Positions 15,718-23,713 of a stretch of 31,668 nt of DNA are shown in pieces. Under the pieces are notes generated by a model. That model was not told the DNA's origin, ran no database searches, and saw nothing but the letters and a program-made list of their open reading frames with translations. The number at the start of each line of letters is the position of its first letter. Position 1 is the stretch's first letter. A program made the position numbers and the translations under genes. This stretch comes from Natrialbaceae archaeon (GTDB lineage: Archaea > Halobacteriota > Halobacteria > Halobacteriales > Natrialbaceae), in the NCBI GenBank assembly GCA_003552325.1, contig PUKM01000267.1:1-31668 (forward strand). The letters are read 5' to 3'.

Positions 15718-16632
15718 TTACGCCGTCTCGTAGACTTCCTCGCGGACCCAGTCGTAGCCTTTGTCCTCGAGCTCTTCGGCCAGGCTGGCGTCGCCGCTTT
15801 TGACGACCTTGCCGTCGAGCATGATGTGGACGCGGTCCGGTTCGACGTAGTCGAGGATCCGCTGGTAGTGAGTGATCTGGAGGATGCCGGTTCCCTGCTC
15901 GTCTCGAAGGGCGTTGATGCCGTGTGAGACGTCTTGCAGCCGGTCGATGTCGAGACCGGAGTCGATCTCGTCCAGCACGGCAACTGAGGGCTCGAGGATC
16001 GCCGCTTGGAGCACTTCGTTTTGCTTTTTCTCCCCGCCGGAGAAGCCAGCGTTGAGATAGCGCATGGCGAACTTCTCGTCCATGTCCAGTTGTTCCATCT
16101 TTTCGCTGAGGATCTCCTGGAACTCGGCGACGCCGACCTCGCCGTCGTCTGCTGGGCCTTCCATCGGCGATGGGACGCTCTCGTCTGCGTCGTCTTCCTC
16201 GGTGTCAGCGTCTGCTTCGTCGTCTTCGAACAACTCCTCGCGCTCTTCGAGTTTCGCGTTGAGCGCCGTCCGAAGGAAGTTCGTCATGGTGACGCCTTCG
16301 ATCTCGGCTGGATACTGGAAGCCGAGGAAAACGCCGAGTGCCGCGCGCTCGTTTGGCTCGAGCTCGAGGATACTCCACGTTCGTTTGTCCTCGGGGATCT
16401 CGAAGTCCTCACCAAACTCGTCTTCGTCGAGATGGATCAGGACCTCGCCATCGGTACCCTCGTAGGCGGGGTGACCGGCGATAACTTTCGCTGTCGTCGA
16501 TTTCCCGGACCCGTTCGGTCCCATCATCGCGTGAATTTCGCCCGATTCGACCTCGAGGTCGACGCCGCGGAGAATCTGTTCGTCGCCCTCAGCCACTTTC
16601 GCGTGCAGGTTTTTCAGTTCAAGGCGTGCCAT
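15718..16632 (-). CDS. sufC: Fe-S assembly ATPase SufC
   Basis: A 304-residue ABC-type ATPase that energises the SufBCD scaffold. Motifs are in order: Walker A GPNGSGKST (38-46), Q-loop FQYP (Q107), signature FSGGEKK (197-203), Walker B VAVLDEIDSGLD (218-229) and the switch His in ITHY (H255). Compared with the usual length of about 250 residues there is an extra, extremely acidic insertion at about 131-168 (rich in D and E) and a smaller one at about 70-92. These are likely surface loops adapted to high salt. I chose the ATG at 16632 (MARLELKNL) because the seven upstream residues are not conserved. It is the first gene of the operon and has an inverted repeat upstream. Confidence 0.95.
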   Translation of the reverse strand: MARLELKNLHAKVAEGDEQILRGVDLEVESGEIHAMMGPNGSGKSTTAKVIAGHPAYEGTDGEVLIHLDEDEFGEDFEIPEDKRTWSILELEPNERAALGVFLGFQYPAEIEGVTMTNFLRTALNAKLEEREELFEDDEADADTEEDDADESVPSPMEGPADDGEVGVAEFQEILSEKMEQLDMDEKFAMRYLNAGFSGGEKKQNEVLQAAILEPSVAVLDEIDSGLDIDRLQDVSHGINALRDEQGTGILQITHYQRILDYVEPDRVHIMLDGKVVKSGDASLAEELEDKGYDWVREEVYETA

Positions 16633-16693
16633 AAGGTTGGATACCTCTGTCACTCGAACGGTGGGTCGTCAACCCCATAATGGTTTCGTATTC

Positions 16694-16713
16694 AATTGGT
16701 TACGTTTCCAATT
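16694..16713. promoter_or_regulatory. Inverted repeat upstream of sufC, possible operator
   Basis: AATTGG and CCAATT flank an eight-base core, TTACGTTT, whose centre (ACGT) is also symmetric. The element lies 62-81 bases upstream of the sufC ATG, in a local AT-rich patch, just above a weak TATA-like sequence (CCATTATGG, about 16676-16684). Position and symmetry suit binding by a dimeric regulator of the suf operon, but no known motif is matched. Confidence 0.4.
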
Positions 16714-16793
16714 ATGAAAAACTACTTTTCGAAAGAGGAACGAAACACCGCATCTGTCCGAGACTGCTTTTCCAGATCCGATCGTGATGGCGG

Positions 16794-19520
16794 TTACATG
16801 AAACTATCGAGACCCGTCTGTTGCTGGCCGGATTTCACTTCGTCCCAGGACATATCCAGTGCCTCGAGAATCCGCTCGATCGGGCCCTTGAGCGTCTTCT
16901 CGAGCATCGTGTCGTAGTCGATGTCGAACGCCTCGGGAATCTGGTCGTCGTACTCGAAACAGATGACGTCGGGGTCGCGTTTGAACGCACCGTAGATCAG
17001 GTCCTTGTGTGGATCGACCCCCTCCTCGTCCTCGAGTCGACGGAAGAACGCCGGATCGACCCGGTCGAGGTAGAGCCGTTTGGGCTTGCTCCCACGATCG
17101 AAATTGGTCCCGAGCATCTCGTTTGCGTATTTCGCTCCACGAACGTGCGCCGTGTCCGTGTCGTAGTTATCGAGACGTTTCCCAATGCCACCCGGAATCG
17201 CGATTTCCTCGAGGCTCACCGCACCTGCCTGGAAGTCCTCGATGATTCCGGCGACGTACTCGGTCACGGCGTCGACGTCACCCTCGCGCACGATCATTTC
17301 GATCACACGGTGTTGGACTTCCTTCGTGATCGGGGCGATGTCCGAACGCTTGTACTCGAAGCCAGTGATGTCGATATCGTCGACCTCCTTGCCCTCTTTC
17401 CAGACGATATGCCCCGCATAGCGCTTTTTTGTCCCTGCCTGGAAGAACCGCCGGTAGAGTTTCTCGAACTCGATCTGGAATCGATGCTCATCTGCGTTCA
17501 GTTCTTCGAGGGCGAAGTCGTCGTATCGTCCGTTGACGTACTCCTCGATCTCGAAGGACTGTTCGATCGCTTCGTCGGTGCTGACATCGGGGCCGAGCTC
17601 GAGCATGACCGAATCGGTGTCCCCATAGGCTACCTCGTAGCCGATTTCGCTCGAGGCTTCCTCGGTAAACTCGATGACTTCCCGACCGGTAGCCGTGATC
17701 GCAGACGCTGCTTCCTTGTCGTAGAGGCGGAACCGCTCCCAGCCCGACACGCCGTACAACGAGTTCATGATAACCTTCACCGCTCCCTGTTGGCGGTCGT
17801 ACTGTTCGTACGCCTGTGTCCCGGGTTCGTGCTCGTTGCGAAGGGATTTTTTCTCTTCCCGTTCGGCCAACAGTTCGGTAATCATTTCGCGCATCACGCC
17901 GTCAGGTTCCTGCCGGAAGTGGGTCCCTGAGGGGGCGATGTGGGTATCACCGTCGTAGGTTTCAGGATCGACTTTCGTCTCCGGTGAGGCGTTGATCGTC
18001 ACCATACACATCGGGTACAGACTCTTCAGGTCGAGCACCGTCACGTTCTCTTTGACACCCGTAATGGGGTCGAAGACGGCCCCGCCCTCGTACTCCTCGC
18101 CTGCTTCCTGCTGGCCTTTCGAGGGTAACGCAAAGCGACCGTAGGCTTCGTGCAGGACGTACATGTCGACCGTGTCTCCGGGTGTGGGTGCATCCTCGAG
18201 TTTACACCCGACGAACGTTCGCACCTCGTCCCAGAAGGCGACGATCTCCTGTTGGCGGTCGAGCTCGACACAGAGTTCGACGTCCCGCAGGTTGTACTCG
18301 AGCAAACGCGTGGGATTGTCTTCCCAGAGGTCCCCGATAGAGCCCGCATATCGTTCTTTGCCCACGCCCAACTCAGCCTCGCCGACGGCATCCAACCGGT
18401 ACGAGTCGAGTTCCGAGAACACCATCCGCTGGTAGCCATAGAGCAGGTCGAAGACGACCCGGCCCTTGATATCGGGGCCACCCCAGTTACTTCGCCAGAC
18501 CTCGCCGACCCTCGAGAGGCGGTCAGTGTCCAGGTCGTACTCGTGGTGTGCACCTTCGAGTTCTTCGAGACGGTCGAGGAAGTATGGGGCGTCGAAGTCG
18601 TCGAAGTTCCACCCGGTCAAGACGTCCGGGTCGGTCTCGACGATGTAGTCAACGAACGCCTCGAGCATCGCTTCCTCGGTGTCGAAGGCGCGCACCTCGT
18701 GGTCGATGTCCCCTTCGATCGGGTCGTACGCCTCGAGGTGGTCCGGGACGATCCCCTCACCGTCGTCGGCTTCGAACACCCAGAGGATGTACTCATCGCG
18801 GTAGGAGTCGTGGCTGGCCAGACAGATGATTGGTTCCTCGCCATCTTCGGGAAAGCCGTGGCGGTCCTCCACTTCGATGTCGAACGTCTGGACGCGCGGG
18901 GTGGCCTCGACGTCACAGGCCTCGAGTTCGTCGTGAGGGACGTGAATACTCCCGTCGTCGGCACGCCGTTCGGGCACCCGGATACCGCTTCGAATGTCCT
19001 TGTCGATCAGGAGCCGATTTGGGAAGAGAATGTCCGCTTCGTAGTGGTCGAACTCGTCTCGCATCTGCCCGACGTCGCGCGGAGTCTGGCCGAAGATTTT
19101 GGTCAGGCGTTCGCCACGGATACTCTCGTAGGGCGCACCGTCTTCGTCGGTTTCTTCCCAGCCAGTGATCCGGTCGTGGCGCTCGAGTGCGTCTTCGTCG
19201 AGGGTGTCCGTCGGCACGTAAAAGTACGGCCGAAAGCCGAGCACTTTGACGTGCTCGAGGGTGTGATCCGGCCCCGGCGTCCGGCCGAAAACGTGGACGA
19301 CGGGATACTCGTCGTCGCCGTACCCCGAAACGGTATAGTCGACCTGCATCACCGCTAGCTCGAGGTCGCCGTCGGCATCTGGCAGGGTCTCTCGCTGTAC
19401 GTCTATCACTTCGTCTAGCGTCGCCCCACCGTTTCCGGCGACGTGTGCGGCCTCCTCGTCGGGGCGCGTCTCGGTCTCCGGCGAGAACGCGTCCAACCCT
19501 GTCTGGCCCGCCTCAGTCAT
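16794..19520 (-). CDS. polB: Family B DNA polymerase (replicative PolB)
   Basis: A 908-residue DNA polymerase with 3'-5' exonuclease. Exonuclease motifs: DIEVE (D214, E216), WNFDDFD (N305, D307, D310) and YNLRD (Y409, D413). Polymerase motifs: A, DLKSLYP (497-503); B, KVIMNSLYG (582-590); C, YGDTDS (632-637). All are uninterrupted, so there is no intein at the sites where haloarchaeal polB genes often carry them. The C-terminus ends QQTGLDSFM, a PCNA-interacting (PIP) box, and the N-terminus has a similar GQTGLDAFS. The ATG at 19520 lies 27 bases from a TATA element, ruling against the longer frame. It is transcribed toward suf and divergently from three small genes next to rad50. Confidence 0.96.
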   Translation of the reverse strand: MTEAGQTGLDAFSPETETRPDEEAAHVAGNGGATLDEVIDVQRETLPDADGDLELAVMQVDYTVSGYGDDEYPVVHVFGRTPGPDHTLEHVKVLGFRPYFYVPTDTLDEDALERHDRITGWEETDEDGAPYESIRGERLTKIFGQTPRDVGQMRDEFDHYEADILFPNRLLIDKDIRSGIRVPERRADDGSIHVPHDELEACDVEATPRVQTFDIEVEDRHGFPEDGEEPIICLASHDSYRDEYILWVFEADDGEGIVPDHLEAYDPIEGDIDHEVRAFDTEEAMLEAFVDYIVETDPDVLTGWNFDDFDAPYFLDRLEELEGAHHEYDLDTDRLSRVGEVWRSNWGGPDIKGRVVFDLLYGYQRMVFSELDSYRLDAVGEAELGVGKERYAGSIGDLWEDNPTRLLEYNLRDVELCVELDRQQEIVAFWDEVRTFVGCKLEDAPTPGDTVDMYVLHEAYGRFALPSKGQQEAGEEYEGGAVFDPITGVKENVTVLDLKSLYPMCMVTINASPETKVDPETYDGDTHIAPSGTHFRQEPDGVMREMITELLAEREEKKSLRNEHEPGTQAYEQYDRQQGAVKVIMNSLYGVSGWERFRLYDKEAASAITATGREVIEFTEEASSEIGYEVAYGDTDSVMLELGPDVSTDEAIEQSFEIEEYVNGRYDDFALEELNADEHRFQIEFEKLYRRFFQAGTKKRYAGHIVWKEGKEVDDIDITGFEYKRSDIAPITKEVQHRVIEMIVREGDVDAVTEYVAGIIEDFQAGAVSLEEIAIPGGIGKRLDNYDTDTAHVRGAKYANEMLGTNFDRGSKPKRLYLDRVDPAFFRRLEDEEGVDPHKDLIYGAFKRDPDVICFEYDDQIPEAFDIDYDTMLEKTLKGPIERILEALDMSWDEVKSGQQQTGLDSFM

Positions 19521-19542
19521 GTTGGCGGAATTTAGGGGCCCC

Positions 19543-19552
19543 GGATAAAAAC
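19543..19552 (-). promoter_or_regulatory. TATA element of polB
   Basis: On the minus strand GTTTTTATCC is centred about 27 bases upstream of the ATG at 19520, fitting a leaderless transcript. This sets the N-terminus as MTEAGQTGLD and so keeps the N-terminal PIP-like motif at the extreme end of the protein. Confidence 0.55.
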
Positions 19553-19727
19553 CCATCCGTCTCGTCGGTGGCGAGGGTACAGTAACGAGTGAAACGAGTC
19601 ACACACTGATGGCGGAGATGTCTGGCGATCAGGAGTGCAATGAGTGGCAATGGCTACGAGAGGCGAGCAGTGAAACGTGTTGTGCTCGGGCAAAAAGACA
19701 TTTAACGTGGTAACACATAGCACAACA

Positions 19728-19733
19728 GGAGGT
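19728..19733 (+). promoter_or_regulatory. Shine-Dalgarno site fixing a GTG start
   Basis: GGAGGT lies seven bases before the GTG at 19741 but 19 before the in-frame ATG at 19753. The spacing favours the GTG. Most genes here look leaderless, so a strong ribosome-binding site is notable. Confidence 0.5.
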
Positions 19734-19740
19734 ACTTGCC

Positions 19741-19917
19741 GTGTCTATCCATATGACCGACGATACGACGGATGGTGGCGAACCGAGTGGTGAACCCGCA
19801 GGAACGGCCACGATTGAGGCGTACGAAACCGACGAGGTGACTGTCTTTTACGACGCCGAGAACCCCCTTGCCTGGATGGAGACGACGCAAACACTCGTCC
19901 TCGAGGAAGTCCTCTGA
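19741..19917 (+). CDS. Haloarchaeal microprotein (VF-N-AW-T-LE family), copy 1
   Basis: A 58-residue acidic protein, too short for most gene-length cut-offs. I think it belongs to the DUF7331 group of small haloarchaeal proteins; its function is unknown. A disordered Thr/Asp/Gly-rich N-terminus (1-25) precedes a compact C-terminal half, AYETDEVTVFYDAENPLAW, and then a TLVLEE strand. The pattern VF-x2-x2-N-x2-AW-x2-T-x5-LE recurs in the 60-residue protein at 27845-28027 (8 of 22 identities by eye), which supports both as real. The GTG start is chosen from the GGAGGT site seven bases upstream; the alternative ATG at 19753 would give 54 residues. It heads a run of three small plus-strand genes between polB and rad50. 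Confidence 0.7.
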   Translation: MSIHMTDDTTDGGEPSGEPAGTATIEAYETDEVTVFYDAENPLAWMETTQTLVLEEVL

Positions 19918-20012
19918 GGGGAAACGACCATTCCACACTCTCACGTGTCGCGGACGGGGCGCTCGAGTCAAAAACGCGAACCCTTTTTGCCGAACCAGCG
20001 TGAAAGAGACTT

Positions 20013-20513
20013 GTGAACATCTTCCCGGATGAGGACGAGGCTGATGGCTTCGATTTCGAGCCCAGTGAACACGAGCCCGAGGAAGTGAACCCCGAGGACG
20101 ACCTGTACGACCCGAACACGGACTCGTTGACCATCCCACAGGTCGAAACCGACCCATCGGAGGCCCACCCGGCGATCAGAAAGAACTTTTGGGCCATCGT
20201 CGTTCTGATCAAATTCGCCGTGCTGACGGCCCCGCTTGGGATCATGCTGATAGTCTTCGAATCGAATTTCGACTGGGGCCTCCCACTGGTCATTATCGGT
20301 GGCTTCCTCGCCGCCTCGGCGTTGTATCGCTACGTCACGTTCGATCCCTCGAGCGTCCACGATGACAGTGACGGTGACGGTGACGGTGATTCGGTTGACC
20401 CCGAGAGCGACGCCATCGACCGGGACGAAGACGTCGATCACAGCGGTACGGCAGCAACCGACGGAAACCCCGCGTCGAACGTTGCCGGTGATGAAGGCAC
20501 CGCAGATCCATGA
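20013..20513 (+). CDS. Small acidic membrane protein with two helices
   Basis: A 166-residue protein of unknown function (possibly DUF7322). Residues 1-55 are very acidic and hydrophilic, including PEDDLYDPNTDSLTIPQVET, which looks conserved. Two hydrophobic segments follow (about 58-82 and 89-108), then another acidic tail (113-166) containing a DSDGDGDGDS repeat. The predicted topology is a helical hairpin with both termini on one side. It starts with GTG; a CCCTTTTTGCC element about 27 bases upstream could be its TATA box. Its stop overlaps the next gene's start (ATGA), so the two are translationally coupled. The context between polB and rad50 hints at a conserved neighbourhood but does not reveal a role. 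Confidence 0.75.
   Translation: MNIFPDEDEADGFDFEPSEHEPEEVNPEDDLYDPNTDSLTIPQVETDPSEAHPAIRKNFWAIVVLIKFAVLTAPLGIMLIVFESNFDWGLPLVIIGGFLAASALYRYVTFDPSSVHDDSDGDGDGDSVDPESDAIDRDEDVDHSGTAATDGNPASNVAGDEGTADP
20363..20388. repeat. Short GACGGT tandem repeat in coding sequence
   Basis: Several near-perfect copies of a six-base unit (GTGACG/GTGACA) encode the DSDGDGDGD stretch of the small membrane protein. It is in frame and could change length by whole units without breaking the gene. Confidence 0.55.
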
Positions 20514-20956
20514 CCAGCGGCCGCGTTCGCGACGACGAAGGCACCGAGTATCAATTGCTCAAACGTGCCGAAACCTCGAGCCTCGTCCGTGATCCAACCA
20601 CAGGAGACACACGCTACCTGCCGAACGACCGACTCGAGTTGCTCGAGGAACTCTCGACCCACGAGCGCCAGGCTCTCTCCGTTCACGAGGCGGTCAGAAC
20701 GCTCGTCCGAGTCGTTCCCGACGACGCGACGCTTGGGCTCGTGATCGATATCGCCGAAAACGGTCCCGTCGCCACTCGAGAACTCCTCGCCGTCAGTGAC
20801 CGCTGTGAGAGCGATCTCAACGGCCAACTGACGCTGCTGACGGCGACGGGGATCCTCGAGCAAACGACCGTCGCCGATGAACGGGGATACGCCACGACAG
20901 CCGCAGGCGAGTATGCTGTGAGCGCTCTGTGTGGAGCGGGAAAACCCGAGGAATAG
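20510..20956 (+). CDS. Winged-helix-like protein next to rad50
   Basis: A 148-residue protein of unknown function (possibly DUF7346). The N-terminus (GTEYQLLKRAETSSLVRDPTTGDTRYLPNDRLELL) looks like a small beta domain. Residues 70-135 have the rhythm of a winged helix-turn-helix: LGLVIDIAENGPVATRELL, CESDLNGQLTLLTATGILE, then a wing-like TTVADERGYATTAAGEYAV. That suggests DNA binding or a regulator-like fold. No metal ligands are evident. It is coupled to the preceding membrane-protein gene by an ATGA overlap and converges on rad50, whose stop is 45 bases away. This placement suggests, but does not show, a link to double-strand break repair. Confidence 0.78.
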   Translation: MTSGRVRDDEGTEYQLLKRAETSSLVRDPTTGDTRYLPNDRLELLEELSTHERQALSVHEAVRTLVRVVPDDATLGLVIDIAENGPVATRELLAVSDRCESDLNGQLTLLTATGILEQTTVADERGYATTAAGEYAVSALCGAGKPEE

Positions 20957-21001
20957 TCCGCCATCCGTTTGTCAGCGCCAGAGGCCCAAACAACCACCCG
21001 G

Positions 21002-23713
21002 TTAGTCCCCAGCGAGCAATGAGGCCTCGGGTGGCTCACCGCGCTCGAGGCGTGACCGATTCGAGGTCGCGTCCTTTTCCACGCGCACGAGGTCGTCTGC
21101 CGCCCCGACCAGTTCCTCGTCGTGGCTGACGACCACGATCTGTTCGACACCCAACTGTCGCATCGACTCGATCAGTGAGACGAGTTGGGTGACGTGGCCT
21201 GAATCCAGGAACACCGTCGGCTCGTCGAGGATCAGGGGTGGCATCGGGGCCGCACCCTCGACCCCTTCGGCGAGTAACCGATAGATCGCACACCGAAGAC
21301 TCAGGTTGAACAACGCCCGCTCCCCACCCGACAGCTGTTCGGGCTCGAGGGCTTCCCCGTCTTTTTGATAGACGGTGAGGCGGTACTCGCCATCCAGTTC
21401 GATCGCCGCGTAGGAGTCGTTCTGATAGACCAGGTCGAACGTCTCGTTGAGCAACCGCTCGAGGGTTTCGACGTTGCGCTGGCGGAGCTCGGCTCGAAGT
21501 TCGCCGTAGGTCGTCTGGAGGGTTTCGGCCTCGTCGTACAGCGATTGCAGGCGGTCACACCGCGCTGTGACTCCCTCGAGATCTGTCCGCAAATTCTCGA
21601 GTTCCTCGAGTTCGTTTTCGACAGCGCCGATGGCGTTCTGGACGCCCTCACGACTCTCCTCGAGTGCCGCCAGTTTCGGCTCGACCTGCTCGAGGTAGGC
21701 CTCGGCGTTACGCAGTTCTTCTTTCGCGGCCTCGAGTCGCCCGGCGTCGAACTCGGCTTCGAGGTCGCGTTTCTGGTCCCGTTTCTCAGTGAGCCGAGTC
21801 CGTCGTTCTTCGATGAGTTCGGCCGTATTTGCTCGTTTTTCACGGACCCCGTCGGCCTCACGCTCGAGGTCCTGTACACGCCTCGTGATCTCGGCGATTC
21901 GCTCGAGGGTTTCGAGGCGTTCACGCAACGTCGCTCGCTCGCTGTTGATCGAACCAAGCCGTTTGCGGGCTTCTGCCAGCTCCGTCTCGTGTTCGTCGGC
22001 CTGTTCCCGTTTCGCCGTGGCTTCCTCACTGCACTCCCTGGCTCGCTCGAGGGCGGCCTCGTGTCGGTTCCGTCGCTCCTCTATGGCCTCCCGGCGCTGG
22101 CTGATGAGCTGTTCGGCAGTCTCACGTCGTTCCTCGAGTCGCTCGACGGCTGTCTCGAGGTCGGCCAGTTCCGTCGCCCGTTCGAGCCGTTCGTCGACCG
22201 TCTCGAGCCGTTCCCGGTGGTCCTCACGCTGGCTCTCGAGCGTCGACAGCGTCTCCCGGCGTTCCTCGAGCACGTCGACGTGCGGAGAGTCGGCCACCGG
22301 CTGGCCACACTCGGGACATTTCCCTTCCTCGAGCAGGGCTTCACCCTCCTCGATGGAGGCCTCGGTGGCGTCGATCTTCGCCGAGACGTCCGCGAGGTGC
22401 TGGTTCACCTCCTCGCGCTCTGACTCGAGTTCCGCACGGCGGTCGGCAGCCTCACCAAAATCGATCGGTGCCGCCGCAAACTGTTCCCGTTTGTCCTCGA
22501 TGGCAACCTCAAGGTCCTCGAGGTCGGCTTCTCGATCCGTGAGTGCCGCTTCGTCTTCTGCAATCGATTCCTCGATGTCGGCGGCCTCTTCAGTCGCCGC
22601 TTCGGCGTCCGCCTCGAGCTCGTCGGCCCGTTCGCGGAGTCGCTCGATCTCACCCGTTACGCGCTCGATTTCGACTTTTACCTCCTCGAGGCGATCACGC
22701 AAGTCGTCTTCTTCCTCCTCGAGGCGGTCGATAGCCTCCTGAACTGTCTCGGCATCTCCTTCCGTCTCCGAATCGTCTCCCCCCTCAGGGACCACCGCTA
22801 GATCCAAATCCTCGAGCAACGTCTCCCGTTCGTCCCCGAGTGCCTCGCGCTGGCTCTCGAGGTCGGAAAGCGTCTCGAGGAGTGACTCACGAGTCGACTC
22901 GGAGTCGGTGATTTTCGATCGCAATGAGTCGATTTCTTCGGTCAGTTCCTGTATCTCTTCCTGGGTCTCTTCGTGACGCTCGAGGGTGTCACGCGCAGAC
23001 TCGAGGGTTTCTTCGGCCGCCTGCCGGTGTGTGTCGTACTCTTCGATTTCTTCAATAAGCTCGTTTCGGCGACTCTCGAGTCCGTTCAGTCGCTCGTGGA
23101 GGTTCTTCGCCTCTTTCGTGTCAATCTGCTCGCGCAGTTGCTCGAGTCGGCCTTCCTGGCGGTCGAGGACGTCTTTGACACCCAATCGGGCCTCACTCGC
23201 CCGTTCGCGATACTCCTCGAGGGCCCCGAGTTGCAGGAGGTCGTCGATCATGTCCTGGCGTTCCCGCGGGGAGGCGTGGATCAGTTTGTTGACTTCGCCC
23301 TGACGGACGTATGCACAGTTGACGAAGGCGTCAGCGTCCATCCGGAGGAGTCGAGTGACCTCGGCCCGAACGTCGCGTGCTCCCTCGATGTCACCCTCGG
23401 GCGTCTCGAGGATGCACGTCGTCGTCGTCGCACGGTCGCCCCGGCGTTTGACGACGCGGTGGATGTGGTAGTCGACCCCTGCGTGGGTGAACGAGAGTTC
23501 GACCTCGGTTTCGTCCTCCCCGGTCGTGATGACGTCACCGAGGGTTCGATCGTCGAGGGCTTTCGAGCCGTAGAGGGCGAAAAAGACGCCCTCGAGCAAC
23601 GTCGATTTACCGCTGCCGTTGACGCCGTGGACGACGGTCACGCCGTTCTCGAGGCCGAGTTCGGCCTCGCCGTAGCATTTGAAGTTGCGAAGCGAGAGGC
23701 TAGTAACTCTCAC
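21002..23713 (-). CDS. rad50: DNA double-strand break repair ATPase Rad50
   Basis: A 903-residue SMC-like ATPase that works with Mre11 to process broken DNA ends. The N-terminal lobe has Walker A GVNGSGKST (30-38) and AYVRQGEVNKLI (Q138). Long Glu/Arg-rich coiled coils run from about 165 to 750, broken by the zinc hook CPEC (C466, C469), where two Rad50 molecules join. The C-terminal lobe has signature LSGGE (794-798), Walker B LILDEPT (827-833, D830-E831) and the switch His in VSHDE (H864). Length is normal for archaea. The start is GTG, overlapping the mre11 stop as GTGA, so translation is coupled. An Asp/Glu loop with GGDDSETEGD (311-320) interrupts the first coil. Confidence 0.96.
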   Translation of the reverse strand: MRVTSLSLRNFKCYGEAELGLENGVTVVHGVNGSGKSTLLEGVFFALYGSKALDDRTLGDVITTGEDETEVELSFTHAGVDYHIHRVVKRRGDRATTTTCILETPEGDIEGARDVRAEVTRLLRMDADAFVNCAYVRQGEVNKLIHASPRERQDMIDDLLQLGALEEYRERASEARLGVKDVLDRQEGRLEQLREQIDTKEAKNLHERLNGLESRRNELIEEIEEYDTHRQAAEETLESARDTLERHEETQEEIQELTEEIDSLRSKITDSESTRESLLETLSDLESQREALGDERETLLEDLDLAVVPEGGDDSETEGDAETVQEAIDRLEEEEDDLRDRLEEVKVEIERVTGEIERLRERADELEADAEAATEEAADIEESIAEDEAALTDREADLEDLEVAIEDKREQFAAAPIDFGEAADRRAELESEREEVNQHLADVSAKIDATEASIEEGEALLEEGKCPECGQPVADSPHVDVLEERRETLSTLESQREDHRERLETVDERLERATELADLETAVERLEERRETAEQLISQRREAIEERRNRHEAALERARECSEEATAKREQADEHETELAEARKRLGSINSERATLRERLETLERIAEITRRVQDLEREADGVREKRANTAELIEERRTRLTEKRDQKRDLEAEFDAGRLEAAKEELRNAEAYLEQVEPKLAALEESREGVQNAIGAVENELEELENLRTDLEGVTARCDRLQSLYDEAETLQTTYGELRAELRQRNVETLERLLNETFDLVYQNDSYAAIELDGEYRLTVYQKDGEALEPEQLSGGERALFNLSLRCAIYRLLAEGVEGAAPMPPLILDEPTVFLDSGHVTQLVSLIESMRQLGVEQIVVVSHDEELVGAADDLVRVEKDATSNRSRLERGEPPEASLLAGD

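Noticed and set aside
18150..19358. A 402-codon open frame opposite polB
   Set aside because: Shadow of the conserved polymerase gene; no promoter or family resemblance.
16794..19520. Intein within polB
   Set aside because: Polymerase motifs A, B and C read straight through with normal spacing, and the total length of 908 residues fits an intein-free protein.
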